A DNA stretch of 54,916 nucleotides, taken from Psychrobacillus sp. BL-248-WT-3 (GTDB taxonomy: Bacteria > Bacillota > Bacilli > Bacillales_A > Planococcaceae). Below the pieces are notes generated by a model. That model did not search any database, was not told the DNA's origin, and worked only from the letters and a program-made list of their open reading frames with translations. The DNA is taken from assembly GCF_012843435.1 (NCBI RefSeq), contig NZ_JABAFC010000025.1, positions 1-54,916 of the forward strand. Direction: 5' to 3'. The translations under genes were made by a program, and so were the position numbers. Positions 1-7,914 of this stretch are shown piece after piece. How positions within the stretch are numbered: the stretch's first letter is position 1; each line of letters begins with the position of its first letter.

Positions 1-375
1 GTCTAGCTACTGCGCCTTGCCCCTCGGGGTCAAATGGATAAAAGCTCCGGTGGCTGTGGAGCTGCCTCCTCGCTTTTTTCCATTTGCCTGTCGAGGCAGG
101 GATAGGCGCTTTCGCTTTTCTTGTTGTCTAGCTACTGCGCCTTGCCCCTCGGGGTCAAATGGATAAAAGCTCCGGTGGCTGTGGAGCTGCCTCCTCGCTT
201 TTCCCCATTTGCCTGTCGGGGCAGAAACAGGTGCTTACGCTTTTCTTCTATGTCTAGCTTCAGCACCTTGTCCCTCGGGTCAAATGGATAAAAGCTCCGG
301 TGGCTGAGGAACTGCCTCCTCGCTTTTTCCCATTTGCCTGTCGGGGCAGACATAGGTGCTTGCGCTTTTCTTGTT
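1..375. repeat. three tandem copies of a ~125-bp palindromic repeat (MITE/REP-like)
   Basis: Copies start at 1, 126 and 252 with GTCTAGCT and end with GCTTTTCTT. Each unit is an imperfect palindrome over its whole length: GCGCC near the left end pairs with AGGCGC near the right end, CAAATGG with CCATTTG, AAAAGC with GCTTTT, and AGCTCC with GGAGCT around the centre. The third copy has diverged slightly (CAGCACC for ACTGCGCC). An open frame at 132-353 on the minus strand is produced only by the repeat. There is no transposase. The right half of the same element recurs alone at 27501-27546, so this is a dispersed family. The window may begin inside a longer array. Confidence 0.85.
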
Positions 376-910
376 ATCTAATAGTTTTTAATGCTGTTGC
401 CCATGGGATGACCTGGTCTAGCATTTGATTTACTGAGTCTGCTTGAACGGCTGCTGGTTTGAAATCCGTTCCATTTTCAAAGTCCGTAAATAATGAAAGA
501 GCCGGATGTACACGTACATCTGCTACTAATAATTCTCCTAAGATTCCTCTTAAATGTTCCGTTGCACGTGCCCCACCAACTGAACCGTAAGATACAATGC
601 CAGCCGCTTTGTTATTCCACTCCACACGAAGATAGTCGAGCGCATTTTTTAGTGCTCCTGTAATGGAGTGATTATATTCTTGTACGATAAATACAAAGCC
701 GTCACAATCAGCTACTCTCGCTGACCAAGCTGCCGCTCCTGAAGCATCGCCACCAGCTTCCCCTAGTAATGGTAGTTTAAATTCAGCAATATCAATAATT
801 TCATATTGAGCATCTCCACGCTTGTCTGCTATTTCTTTCACCCAGTTACCCACTTGTGGGCTTAATCTACCTTCACGGGTAGACCCTAAAATAATACCTA
901 TTTTCAACAT
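374..910 (-). CDS. NAD(P)H-dependent FMN reductase family protein
   Basis: The 178-residue protein is a flavodoxin-fold NADPH-dependent FMN reductase, the family of YieF-like chromate/quinone reductases and azoreductases. It begins with the phosphate-binding loop GSTREGR (residues 9-15) and has the family motif EYNHSITGALKNALDYL in the middle, where the flavin ring sits, followed by a GSVGGARA segment. Length is normal for the family. The ATG is preceded by AGGAGG at 8-nt spacing, which fixes the start. It probably reduces flavin, quinones or xenobiotics in the cytoplasm; the physiological substrate cannot be read from sequence. It is a single gene, and its stop lies against the palindromic repeat array, so the repeats may lie in its 3' untranslated region. 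Confidence 0.85.
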   Translation of the reverse strand: MLKIGIILGSTREGRLSPQVGNWVKEIADKRGDAQYEIIDIAEFKLPLLGEAGGDASGAAAWSARVADCDGFVFIVQEYNHSITGALKNALDYLRVEWNNKAAGIVSYGSVGGARATEHLRGILGELLVADVRVHPALSLFTDFENGTDFKPAAVQADSVNQMLDQVIPWATALKTIR

Positions 911-1163
911 ATCTTTTCCTCCTACCTTTGCTCTTATTTATTTTGCCCAAACATTTTAAATACAAAACTTGCTCTTTCAGGTAAAGCTATAAACTAACGA
1001 CTTACCTCAGTTCAATATATCTCTAATTCGAGGTAATAATATCATATTAAAACATAGAAAGCTAATAATTAGATTCTAAATTTTCCGATTTTTGTATTTT
1101 GCGTTTGGTTTAGGTGTTAAAATGTATATAACTAAATTTTCTAATCATAAAGGGCTGTTTAAA

Positions 1164-2015
1164 ATGGTTAACTATTCTATTGTAGAAAAAATACTCTTCC
1201 CTTCTATTCATTTGGATGAAAGAAGGCTAGAAGATAAGCTTGATGCTAAAACAGTTCTTATTACTGGAGCTAGCTCTGGAATAGGTAGAGAGCTTGCGTT
1301 TGTTTTAAAGAATATAAACGTACACCTTGTATTGGTAGCAAGACGCGAAAAAGAACTATTGCTAATAAAAGAAGAAATAGAATCCTACAAAGCTAAGGTA
1401 AGCATTATTTCGGCAGATATGAGAGAAGATAAAGATATGGAAAGATTACTACGCTTTTTGCATCAGCTCCCCAATGGACTGGATATTATCGTTAGTAATG
1501 CAGGCCTGTCCATTAATCGTTCGATTGATAAGTCATTAAATCGTTATCATGATTTCACTAGGACGATGGCCATTAATTACTTCGCTCCCGTGCAACTGCT
1601 ATTGTCCACCATACCTTTAATAGAAAAAAATAAAGGGCATATTGTAAATGTGTCGACAGTTAATGCCTTGCTTCTTCCTATACCTTTTTGGGCCGCTTAT
1701 CAGTCATCTAAATCTGCATTTGATACATGGTTCCGCTCCGTGTCTCCCGAAATAAATGGAAAGGGTATTTTAACTACCACGGTTTACCTACCATTAGTTA
1801 GGACTCCAATGATTGAGCCTACCCTTGCCTATCGTAATACACCTGCCATGAGTCCTTTACATGTTGCAAAGATTATAGCAAATTCCCTTTATACAAAAAG
1901 AAAAATTTTTCAACCTTGGTGGCTGATTTTCGGTCAAATAGGTTCATTAGTCGGCCGAAGAGGATGGGATTATGTATTGCCTAAACTCCTTCAGAAAAGA
2001 GGGCTTAACAAATGA
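1164..2015 (+). CDS. short-chain dehydrogenase/reductase (SDR)
   Basis: This is a classical SDR. Near the N-terminus is the dinucleotide-binding motif GASSGIG, then the structural NAG motif, a catalytic Ser in the VNVST strand and the catalytic YxxxK (YQSSK). An Arg pair after the second strand (VARRE) suggests NADP(H) preference. About 30 residues precede the Rossmann fold, and a C-terminal segment rich in W, I and L (QPWWLIFGQIG) could touch the membrane or bind a lipid substrate. I chose the ATG at 1164 because AAAGGG lies at suitable spacing; in-frame ATGs at 1092 and 1122 lack a ribosome binding site. The stop overlaps the start of the AMP-ligase gene by 4 bp, so the two are co-translated and probably act on the same acyl substrate. 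Confidence 0.8.
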   Translation: MVNYSIVEKILFPSIHLDERRLEDKLDAKTVLITGASSGIGRELAFVLKNINVHLVLVARREKELLLIKEEIESYKAKVSIISADMREDKDMERLLRFLHQLPNGLDIIVSNAGLSINRSIDKSLNRYHDFTRTMAINYFAPVQLLLSTIPLIEKNKGHIVNVSTVNALLLPIPFWAAYQSSKSAFDTWFRSVSPEINGKGILTTTVYLPLVRTPMIEPTLAYRNTPAMSPLHVAKIIANSLYTKRKIFQPWWLIFGQIGSLVGRRGWDYVLPKLLQKRGLNK

Positions 2016-3541
2016 TTATTTCCTTATTGCAAGTAATATGGAAGATAGGGCTCCTCTCTCCTTCTGGCTTGTTTCGTTTAATCTTTACGATTTATAAAGA
2101 AGGTATTAACTTAATGGTTTTAGTACGGCTTGCGGAAAAAAGATTTGGCAATCAGATAGCCATAGTAACTGACACTGAAAGTATTACATATAGCCAATTA
2201 GCAAGGAACTGTGAGGTTGCTTCTATTTACTTGAAAGACAACCGGCATTTAAGTTCAGGTAAAAATGTAGCTATTTTAAGCAAAAATCATCATCATTTTG
2301 TTCATTCTATTTTTGCTGCTTCCCGCTTAGGAACTAATGTTTATTTGATGAATCCAACGATGAGTACCATTCAATTTAAGCAATTAGTAGACACCTATCA
2401 TTTCGATTTATACATATATGATGAAGAAGCCAGATCACTATTAAAAGATCTTCAACTACTCCACTTGGCAATTGAAAGTAGTTACATTAACCATTTCATT
2501 CATCAAGATATCAGACTAAAAGCTACATCGATGAAAAGATCGTCAAAAGGTAGGCTCATATTGCTAACAGGTGGGACAACTGGGACACCTAAAAAAGCAG
2601 TCCATAAACCTTCTTTAATCAACTACTTACATCCCTTTTTAACTGTGTTAGAACGATTGAGGCTAATGCAATATCGTACGGCATATATTGCAACGCCTCT
2701 CTATCATGGGTATGGTATCGCAATTTTGCTTACCTTTATCGCTCTAGGGAAAAAAGTAATCATTTCAGAGTACTTTCAAGCAGAAAAGGCTAGTCAAATC
2801 ATTAGAAGACATAAAGTCGAAATAATAACAGTTGTACCTCTTATGATTCATAAATTGGTTAAGCATAAACCTGATTATTTAACCTCTCTACAATGTATTG
2901 CTTCAGGGGGAGCACACCTTAATGCCAAGCTAGTAGAAGAGGTCAACAATAAGCTAGGACCCATTCTCTACAACCTTTATGGCACTTCCGAAGCTGGTCT
3001 AAATACGATTGCTACACCGAAAGACTTGCAATACTCTCCTGACACAATTGGCCGATTAGTTAAAGGGGGGAAACTAGAAGTGATTGGAAATGGGAATCAA
3101 CTAAAAGAAGGACAGATTGGACAGCTATGTACAAAGAACAGATGGTCTATAAAAAACAAAGAAGCTTCCTGGATGGGGACTGGAGATATGGGATATAGGG
3201 ATACAAACGGATATTACTACTTGTGTGGGAGAACAGACGATCTTATAGTTTCTGCAGGGGTCAACATATACCCTAAAGAAGTAGAACAAGTATTAATACA
3301 TCATCCTTTGATAAAAGAAGTGGCCATTTTAGGCATAGCTGACGAACAATATGGTCAAAGACTAATAGCATACGTTGAACTGAACAACGAAGGCGAACAA
3401 TTAACAGAGATAACTTTATTAGAGTGGCTTAGCTTAAGGATTCCACGTATTCATCTTCCAAAGGATATAATCTTTGTTGACCAATTACCTTATACCACTT
3501 TAGGAAAGCTAGATCGAAAACAATTAGCAGCTTACCGTTGA
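2012..3541 (+). CDS. AMP-forming acyl-CoA synthetase / AMP-ligase (ANL superfamily)
   Basis: The 509-residue enzyme has the full ANL motif set: phosphate loop LLTGGTTGTPKK (the usual first Ser is Gly), YGTSEAG for adenine binding, TGDMGY for ribose binding, the hinge GRTDDLIVSAGVNIYP, and a C-terminal catalytic Lys in TTLGKLDRK. It should activate a carboxylic acid as acyl-AMP and pass it to CoA or another acceptor. The first 20 residues are hydrophobic. The ATG overlaps the SDR stop by 4 bp and has AGAGGG 8 nt upstream. A hairpin terminator follows at 3598. An SDR plus an AMP-ligase could make and reduce an acyl thioester, or form an OleC/OleD-like pair, but no thiolase (OleA) or hydrolase (OleB) gene is present, so the pathway is open. 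Confidence 0.82.
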   Translation: MIISLLQVIWKIGLLSPSGLFRLIFTIYKEGINLMVLVRLAEKRFGNQIAIVTDTESITYSQLARNCEVASIYLKDNRHLSSGKNVAILSKNHHHFVHSIFAASRLGTNVYLMNPTMSTIQFKQLVDTYHFDLYIYDEEARSLLKDLQLLHLAIESSYINHFIHQDIRLKATSMKRSSKGRLILLTGGTTGTPKKAVHKPSLINYLHPFLTVLERLRLMQYRTAYIATPLYHGYGIAILLTFIALGKKVIISEYFQAEKASQIIRRHKVEIITVVPLMIHKLVKHKPDYLTSLQCIASGGAHLNAKLVEEVNNKLGPILYNLYGTSEAGLNTIATPKDLQYSPDTIGRLVKGGKLEVIGNGNQLKEGQIGQLCTKNRWSIKNKEASWMGTGDMGYRDTNGYYYLCGRTDDLIVSAGVNIYPKEVEQVLIHHPLIKEVAILGIADEQYGQRLIAYVELNNEGEQLTEITLLEWLSLRIPRIHLPKDIIFVDQLPYTTLGKLDRKQLAAYR

Positions 3542-3597
3542 AATAACTCTTTAGACAACCCGAACACTTCTTCTTGAATAGAATAACAAACCATAAC

Positions 3598-3628
3598 AAA
3601 AACCCCCTTAGAAAAGAGGGTTTTTTTG
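3598..3628. terminator. intrinsic terminator between convergent genes
   Basis: A hairpin AACCCcCTT-agaa-AAGaGGGTT is followed by seven T on the plus strand and has an A-run on its other side. It lies between the AMP-ligase gene and the convergent YndM-like gene and probably serves both. Confidence 0.75.
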
Positions 3629-4045
3629 TTAATCTCCATAATCGGCAGCGACATCTGCTGTTGTACGTTTATTTTTGAAAAATACATTTCCATCCAAATA
3701 TTTGTGGAAGAACCATTCGCCTCCACCAATAACTAATGCAGCAATAAGTGTTCCAAGCGCTAGATTTCCGTCAGCATCTACTAATGCAATTTGCATAAAC
3801 CAAATGGTTAAGAATGCTAAAATAATATCTCCACCTGTGGCAATCATATTTCGAACATTTTGGCTTGAACGATTAGCAGCTAGGCGGAACAATAGGAAGT
3901 CTCCTAAAATGTAAGCTAAAACAGTTAAGACTAAGCTAGTCCATATAGAATCCAGGAATGGGACATCAAAGATTAAAGTCAAAACAACTAAAAGGACTAC
4001 TGCTATCATCAGAAATTTAATAAGAAGTGCTTTTAAATGCTTCAT
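3629..4045 (-). CDS. YndM/DUF2512 family integral membrane protein
   Basis: This 138-residue protein matches the DUF2512 (B. subtilis YndM) family as I remember it: it begins MKHLKALLIKF and has four hydrophobic membrane segments (about 10-28, 32-55, 70-88, 97-112), then a charged tail with KNKRTTADVAADYGD. The GGGEWFFHKY motif after the last helix is typical. No enzymatic motif is visible, and the family has no established function. The ATG follows an AAAGGAGG site at good spacing. It is monocistronic, facing the AMP-ligase gene across a shared terminator. Confidence 0.8.
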   Translation of the reverse strand: MKHLKALLIKFLMIAVVLLVVLTLIFDVPFLDSIWTSLVLTVLAYILGDFLLFRLAANRSSQNVRNMIATGGDIILAFLTIWFMQIALVDADGNLALGTLIAALVIGGGEWFFHKYLDGNVFFKNKRTTADVAADYGD

Positions 4046-4150
4046 TTTTTTGTCCTCCTTTGTAAATTTGTTCTATTTAAAATGTTCCCTTAATCTTTCC
4101 GATTAAACACATTGTTTTTAAAAATAGGTCTGTCGAGCCTCATTAATTAA

Positions 4151-4172
4151 GCCTCAACTTTGAAGCTGAGGC
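4151..4172 (-). terminator. hairpin terminator downstream of the alpha-E/transglutaminase gene
   Basis: GCCTCA at 4151 pairs with TGAGGC at 4167, with further pairing inside. It follows the stop of the minus-strand operon by 6 bp. The downstream T-run is imperfect (TTAATTAAT). Confidence 0.6.
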
Positions 4173-4177
4173 CTTTC

Positions 4178-6085
4178 TTATTGCTCGATTAAACTTACAG
4201 ATACTTTCACATCTAGCGAATGACTTCCACCTCTATATACTCCTTGAACAGGGCTAACATCATTGTAATCCCGTCCAACACCTACACGTATATGGTTTTC
4301 TAACGCTTCCACGTTATTCGTTGGATCAAGTCCTACCCAGCCGATTCCAGGTACCATAACCTCCACCCATGCATGACTAGCAGCATCACCAACTAAAGCA
4401 GAGTTTTCTCCAACATACAAATACCCGCTAACATACCGAGCTGGTATATTCTTTGTCCTTAACACTCCGAGCATCACATGCGATATATCCTGACAAACAC
4501 CTTTTTTAAGGTCGAAGGATTCAATCGCCTTAGTGGTAACTGTAGTAGATGAGCCATCGTATGTGAAATGATTGAACAAATATCCCATTAAATCAATTGA
4601 GTATTTAACCGGATTTACCATTTCTCCTATTTCATTATCCACCTTTTCTATTTGCTCTGGTGTCAAATAAGTGTAAGCAGTGTTACTTAAATAAGCTAAA
4701 TAATGACTTCTAAAAAGATTCGAATGAAAAATTGCGTACATTTCAGGCGAATAATCAATACGATGAACCCACGGACTTCTTTGAATACTTACAATAGAGG
4801 TTGTCTTAACCTCTAAATGTCGATGATGGTCTGCTATAAAAAATGATTCTACTGTGTTTCCCCATATATCCACGTGTTCCTTCGTTAAGGCAACAGGATT
4901 AATTTCTGCGCGGTAGGAAAGCAATCGTTGACATTCGTCTGTTCTCGGCTTTAAACGAATTGAATTCATACTTTGATCGACCATCGTTTCATAATCGAAA
5001 ATATTAGTATGCTCAATTTTGTACTTTAAAGAGGACGCTTTTTCATTATTTGAAACCTGAGATCCACTCATCCAATCATTGTCACTCTGTGTCTGTACTT
5101 GAATATGGAGTGTAGAAGATGTAGAAACTGGTTCAATTAAGTAATAGGTTTCAGAGAAAGTTTGCCCAATTTCATTACATTGGTTTTGAAAACGATTCAG
5201 AAATTCCATCATTTCTTCGGAGTCTAACTCCTGAATAGTCATTTCATCAAAGTCTTGATGAAGCCTTTGTAAAAGATAATGGAGCTTTTCTGAGTGTTTA
5301 GCCTTATGTCCTCCCAAATTATCGATTGCATTTTGCACACTATTCATATTGTAATGAATGGATCTAGGAAAGGTTTCATCTACAATAAGAAAAGCAAGAA
5401 TTGTTCGTGGATCCATTTTTGGTCTATTCACCTTCAAATAGGCCTCATAGCCATTCAGCATTCTAAGTGCTGATAGCCACGCATAATATTCATCTCTTTT
5501 ATAAGAAAGCTCTGCTTCACTTGTATGTTCACACACTACATTTAAAATTCTGGCAGTTTTTTCAGCCCGTTCTAACCAATTTCCTATTTTCATCATATGG
5601 TAAGCTATACCACGAGACATGTTTGACTCAATAATTCCTTGAATAGTGAAAGAAGCCTTTTTAATCTGGCTTAGAAATAACCTCATGTTCTGAAGAGAAT
5701 AAGGGATATTTTGAGCATCTTTTGTATATAGAAAGACGTCATTCCACACTTCAAACAGTTCATTAGGTATGTGATCACGACAAACCCTTGCATTCTCTCT
5801 AGCAATACGTACGCAATTGAAAACCGAATTTGGATTTTCATGACTTAATGCCAAGTAGAATATTAGGTCTTCCTCTTTGCTATTCTTTTTATTTTCCAAT
5901 GCCTCTAATTCATCTAGAGTAGAACACGCTTCATATAATAGCTTCCACTGTGTCTCTTTAAATGATTCATCACTAGAGGTTTCAACCATTTGAGTTAAAT
6001 GAACATCTAAAATTCTTGCATTTTGTTCCGCTCGCTCAAAATTTCGAGACATCCAGTATAAAGAATCTGCTACACGACTTAACAT
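4178..6085 (-). CDS. fused alpha-E (DUF403) and transglutaminase-like protein
   Basis: The 635-residue protein joins two domains usually encoded by neighbouring genes. Residues 1 to about 310 form an alpha-E domain (DUF403), all helical, opening with the diagnostic MLSRVADSLYWMSRNFERAE. Residues about 350-600 are a transglutaminase-like cysteine protease domain with its N-terminal beta subdomain (YKIEHTNIFDYE) and the triad Cys531 (GVCQD), His571 (SHAW) and Asp587 (LDPTNN). The start overlaps the ATP-grasp gene by 7 bp. The trio ATP-grasp + alpha-E + transglutaminase is a known conserved neighbourhood, predicted by comparative genomics to synthesise and cleave peptide or isopeptide-like amides; no substrate is known to me. 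The fusion supports physical association of the two activities. Confidence 0.88.
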   Translation of the reverse strand: MLSRVADSLYWMSRNFERAEQNARILDVHLTQMVETSSDESFKETQWKLLYEACSTLDELEALENKKNSKEEDLIFYLALSHENPNSVFNCVRIARENARVCRDHIPNELFEVWNDVFLYTKDAQNIPYSLQNMRLFLSQIKKASFTIQGIIESNMSRGIAYHMMKIGNWLERAEKTARILNVVCEHTSEAELSYKRDEYYAWLSALRMLNGYEAYLKVNRPKMDPRTILAFLIVDETFPRSIHYNMNSVQNAIDNLGGHKAKHSEKLHYLLQRLHQDFDEMTIQELDSEEMMEFLNRFQNQCNEIGQTFSETYYLIEPVSTSSTLHIQVQTQSDNDWMSGSQVSNNEKASSLKYKIEHTNIFDYETMVDQSMNSIRLKPRTDECQRLLSYRAEINPVALTKEHVDIWGNTVESFFIADHHRHLEVKTTSIVSIQRSPWVHRIDYSPEMYAIFHSNLFRSHYLAYLSNTAYTYLTPEQIEKVDNEIGEMVNPVKYSIDLMGYLFNHFTYDGSSTTVTTKAIESFDLKKGVCQDISHVMLGVLRTKNIPARYVSGYLYVGENSALVGDAASHAWVEVMVPGIGWVGLDPTNNVEALENHIRVGVGRDYNDVSPVQGVYRGGSHSLDVKVSVSLIEQ

Positions 6086-7530
6086 GAACTAAAACCCCCT
6101 GATTTCATGACCCATGTATCTTTACCGCCACCACCTTGTGAGGAGTTTACTACTAGCGAGCCTTTCTTTAATGCTACACGTGAAAGACCACCTGGAAATA
6201 CATGTGTATCCTCTCCTCTAATGACAAACACTCGTAAATCTACATGACATGGATAAAACGCTTCTCCTTGGTACGCAGGTGCTCTTGACAGCTGAATAGT
6301 CGGCTGCGCAATATACTGCTCCGGTGTCTTTAAAATCTTTTCCCTAAATCTCTCTATTTCTTTTTTAGTAGCATGTGGACCTATTAACATATCATAGCCA
6401 CCTGAGGCACCAACATTTTTTACGACCAGTTCTGATAAATGCTGAAGCACCCATTCCCTCTGCTCTATATTATCCAGACGATAGGTTTTCACGTTATCAA
6501 TAATTGGCTCTTCCTCTAAATAATATCTAATCATATCAGGAACATAGGTATACACTGCTTTATCATCAGCAACACCATTTCCTATACCATTTAATATTGC
6601 CACATTGCCTAATTTATATGCATCTATTAAACCAGGAACTCCAAGAGTAGAATCCTCACGAAACTCTAAAGGATCCAAAAAGTCATCATCAATTCTACGA
6701 TAAATAATATCTACTTTTTCAAGTCCACGGATTGTTTTCATATATACAATGTTATCAACTACTGTTAGGTCACGGCCTTCGACCAACTGCAATCCCATTT
6801 GTTGAGCTAAAAATACATGATCGTAATACGCAGAGTTATATATTCCTGGAGTAAGCAGTACTGCCTTAGGGTTAGTTACTCCTTCTGGAGCATGTTCTAC
6901 GATTGCTTCATAGATATAGGTTATTTGCTGTTCCAAAGCATGAATGGAGTGGTTAGCAAAAAATTCGGGATAGACCTGACGCATAACGTATCGATTTTGG
7001 AATACATAAGATAGACCAGATGGGTTTCTTAAATTATCCTCAAGCACCAAATACTTACCCGTTTCATCACGAATTAAATCTATACCAGCTAAAAATATGT
7101 TGTTATTTAATGGTATTTTAATATTTTTAATTTGCTTGTGATAGTAATATTTATTATTTTCTATCAAATCACGAGGGATAATTCCATCTTTTATAATTTT
7201 TTGTTTGTGGTAAATGTCTTGTAAAAAACAGTTTAAAGCCTCTGTGCGTTGTATCATTCCCTTTTGAATTGTCTCCCAATCTTCAGGAGGAATGATAATT
7301 GGAATGAAATCAAAAGGCATAGTACGTTCTGCTCCCGTATTATTGTTATAAACTGTAAAGGTTATGCCTTGTCTTAAAAAGGAAAGTTGGGCTGTTTCAT
7401 GTTTTTCTTTTAGTTCTTCTACAGAAAATCGGTTAAGTATATTATAAAAGTTTTGATAATGTAGTTTTGGTTCTCCACATGATTTTAGCATCTCATCAAA
7501 ATAAGGTTTAACCTCATACGTATTAAACAT
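6079..7530 (-). CDS. circularly permuted ATP-grasp ligase (COG2308, DUF404/DUF407 type)
   Basis: This 483-residue protein belongs to the circularly permuted ATP-grasp family. The N-terminal part contains MPFDFIPIIIPPEDW and ALNCFLQDIY, followed by the LEDNLRNPSGLSY motif that marks the family; GVADDKAVYTYVPDMI and VVKNVGASGGYDM form the ATP site, and DLRVFVIRG plus the glycine stretch SSQGGGGKDTWV close the active site. It should couple an amine and a carboxylate at the cost of ATP. It is the first gene of a two-gene operon with the alpha-E/transglutaminase fusion (7-bp overlap). No strong AGGAGG precedes the ATG; only purine-rich GAGAGTGAGAG is seen, suggesting modest translation. Confidence 0.88.
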   Translation of the reverse strand: MFNTYEVKPYFDEMLKSCGEPKLHYQNFYNILNRFSVEELKEKHETAQLSFLRQGITFTVYNNNTGAERTMPFDFIPIIIPPEDWETIQKGMIQRTEALNCFLQDIYHKQKIIKDGIIPRDLIENNKYYYHKQIKNIKIPLNNNIFLAGIDLIRDETGKYLVLEDNLRNPSGLSYVFQNRYVMRQVYPEFFANHSIHALEQQITYIYEAIVEHAPEGVTNPKAVLLTPGIYNSAYYDHVFLAQQMGLQLVEGRDLTVVDNIVYMKTIRGLEKVDIIYRRIDDDFLDPLEFREDSTLGVPGLIDAYKLGNVAILNGIGNGVADDKAVYTYVPDMIRYYLEEEPIIDNVKTYRLDNIEQREWVLQHLSELVVKNVGASGGYDMLIGPHATKKEIERFREKILKTPEQYIAQPTIQLSRAPAYQGEAFYPCHVDLRVFVIRGEDTHVFPGGLSRVALKKGSLVVNSSQGGGGKDTWVMKSGGFSSC

Positions 7531-7708
7531 TTTCCAACTCTCACTCTCTCTTTAGTAATTTTATGGGAATATGCTATTATTTTTTTCACAACTTCTTTTA
7601 ATCTATTACCCACTTTTATTTTTAATTAGACATTTTATTAAATATTTATTTTTTATTTTTTCAAAACACGCATAAAAGAAAAAATGAAAGATATACTTCC
7701 AAAATAAA

Positions 7709-7744
7709 AAACCCGAAGTTTTACGATGAGTAAAATTCGGGGTT
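7709..7744. terminator. hairpin, putative terminator
   Basis: AAACCCGAAGTTTTAC pairs with GTAAAATTCGGGGTTT, with single-base bulges, around a 4-nt loop. An A-run lies upstream on the plus strand, giving a T-run for minus-strand transcription. Confidence 0.6.
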
Positions 7745-7845
7745 TCTATCTATATTTGATTGGAGTGTTTTCCGTTACAGAGGGTGGGCTTTCGACTCGC
7801 TATTTACCCGGGATTGGTCCTCTCCTCTTCAAACAACTAAAAGTC

Positions 7846-7880
7846 AAAACGTAAAATCGAGTTTCCGATTTTACGTTTTT
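7846..7880. terminator. perfect hairpin terminator of the DHA2 exporter gene
   Basis: AAAACGTAAAATCG and CGATTTTACGTTTT form a perfect 14-bp stem 35 bp past the exporter stop; both sides can give U-runs. Confidence 0.7.
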
Positions 7881-7914
7881 AATGGACATTTGTCTTAGCC
7901 CTTTTTAAATAAAA

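Larger units (their letters stand above)
7531..7914. other. gene-free interval with two strong hairpins
   Basis: The first 170 bp are very AT-rich and should hold the promoter of the ATP-grasp operon. A hairpin at 7709-7744 (AAACCCGAA... with GGGGTTT) and a second at 7846-7880 (AAAACGTAAAATCG with its complement) follow. Between them (about 7755-7830) is a more GC-rich segment (TTGATTGGAGTG...TCGACTCGC) that resembles a decayed dispersed Bacillales repeat, but I cannot confirm this. No coding frame is convincing. Confidence 0.6.

Noticed and set aside
132-353. 73-codon open frame on the minus strand
   Set aside because: It lies wholly within the palindromic repeat copies and has no ribosome binding site.
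3629-4045. Antisense frames at 3675 and 3532 near the YndM gene
   Set aside because: Shadows of the YndM gene and of the terminator region.
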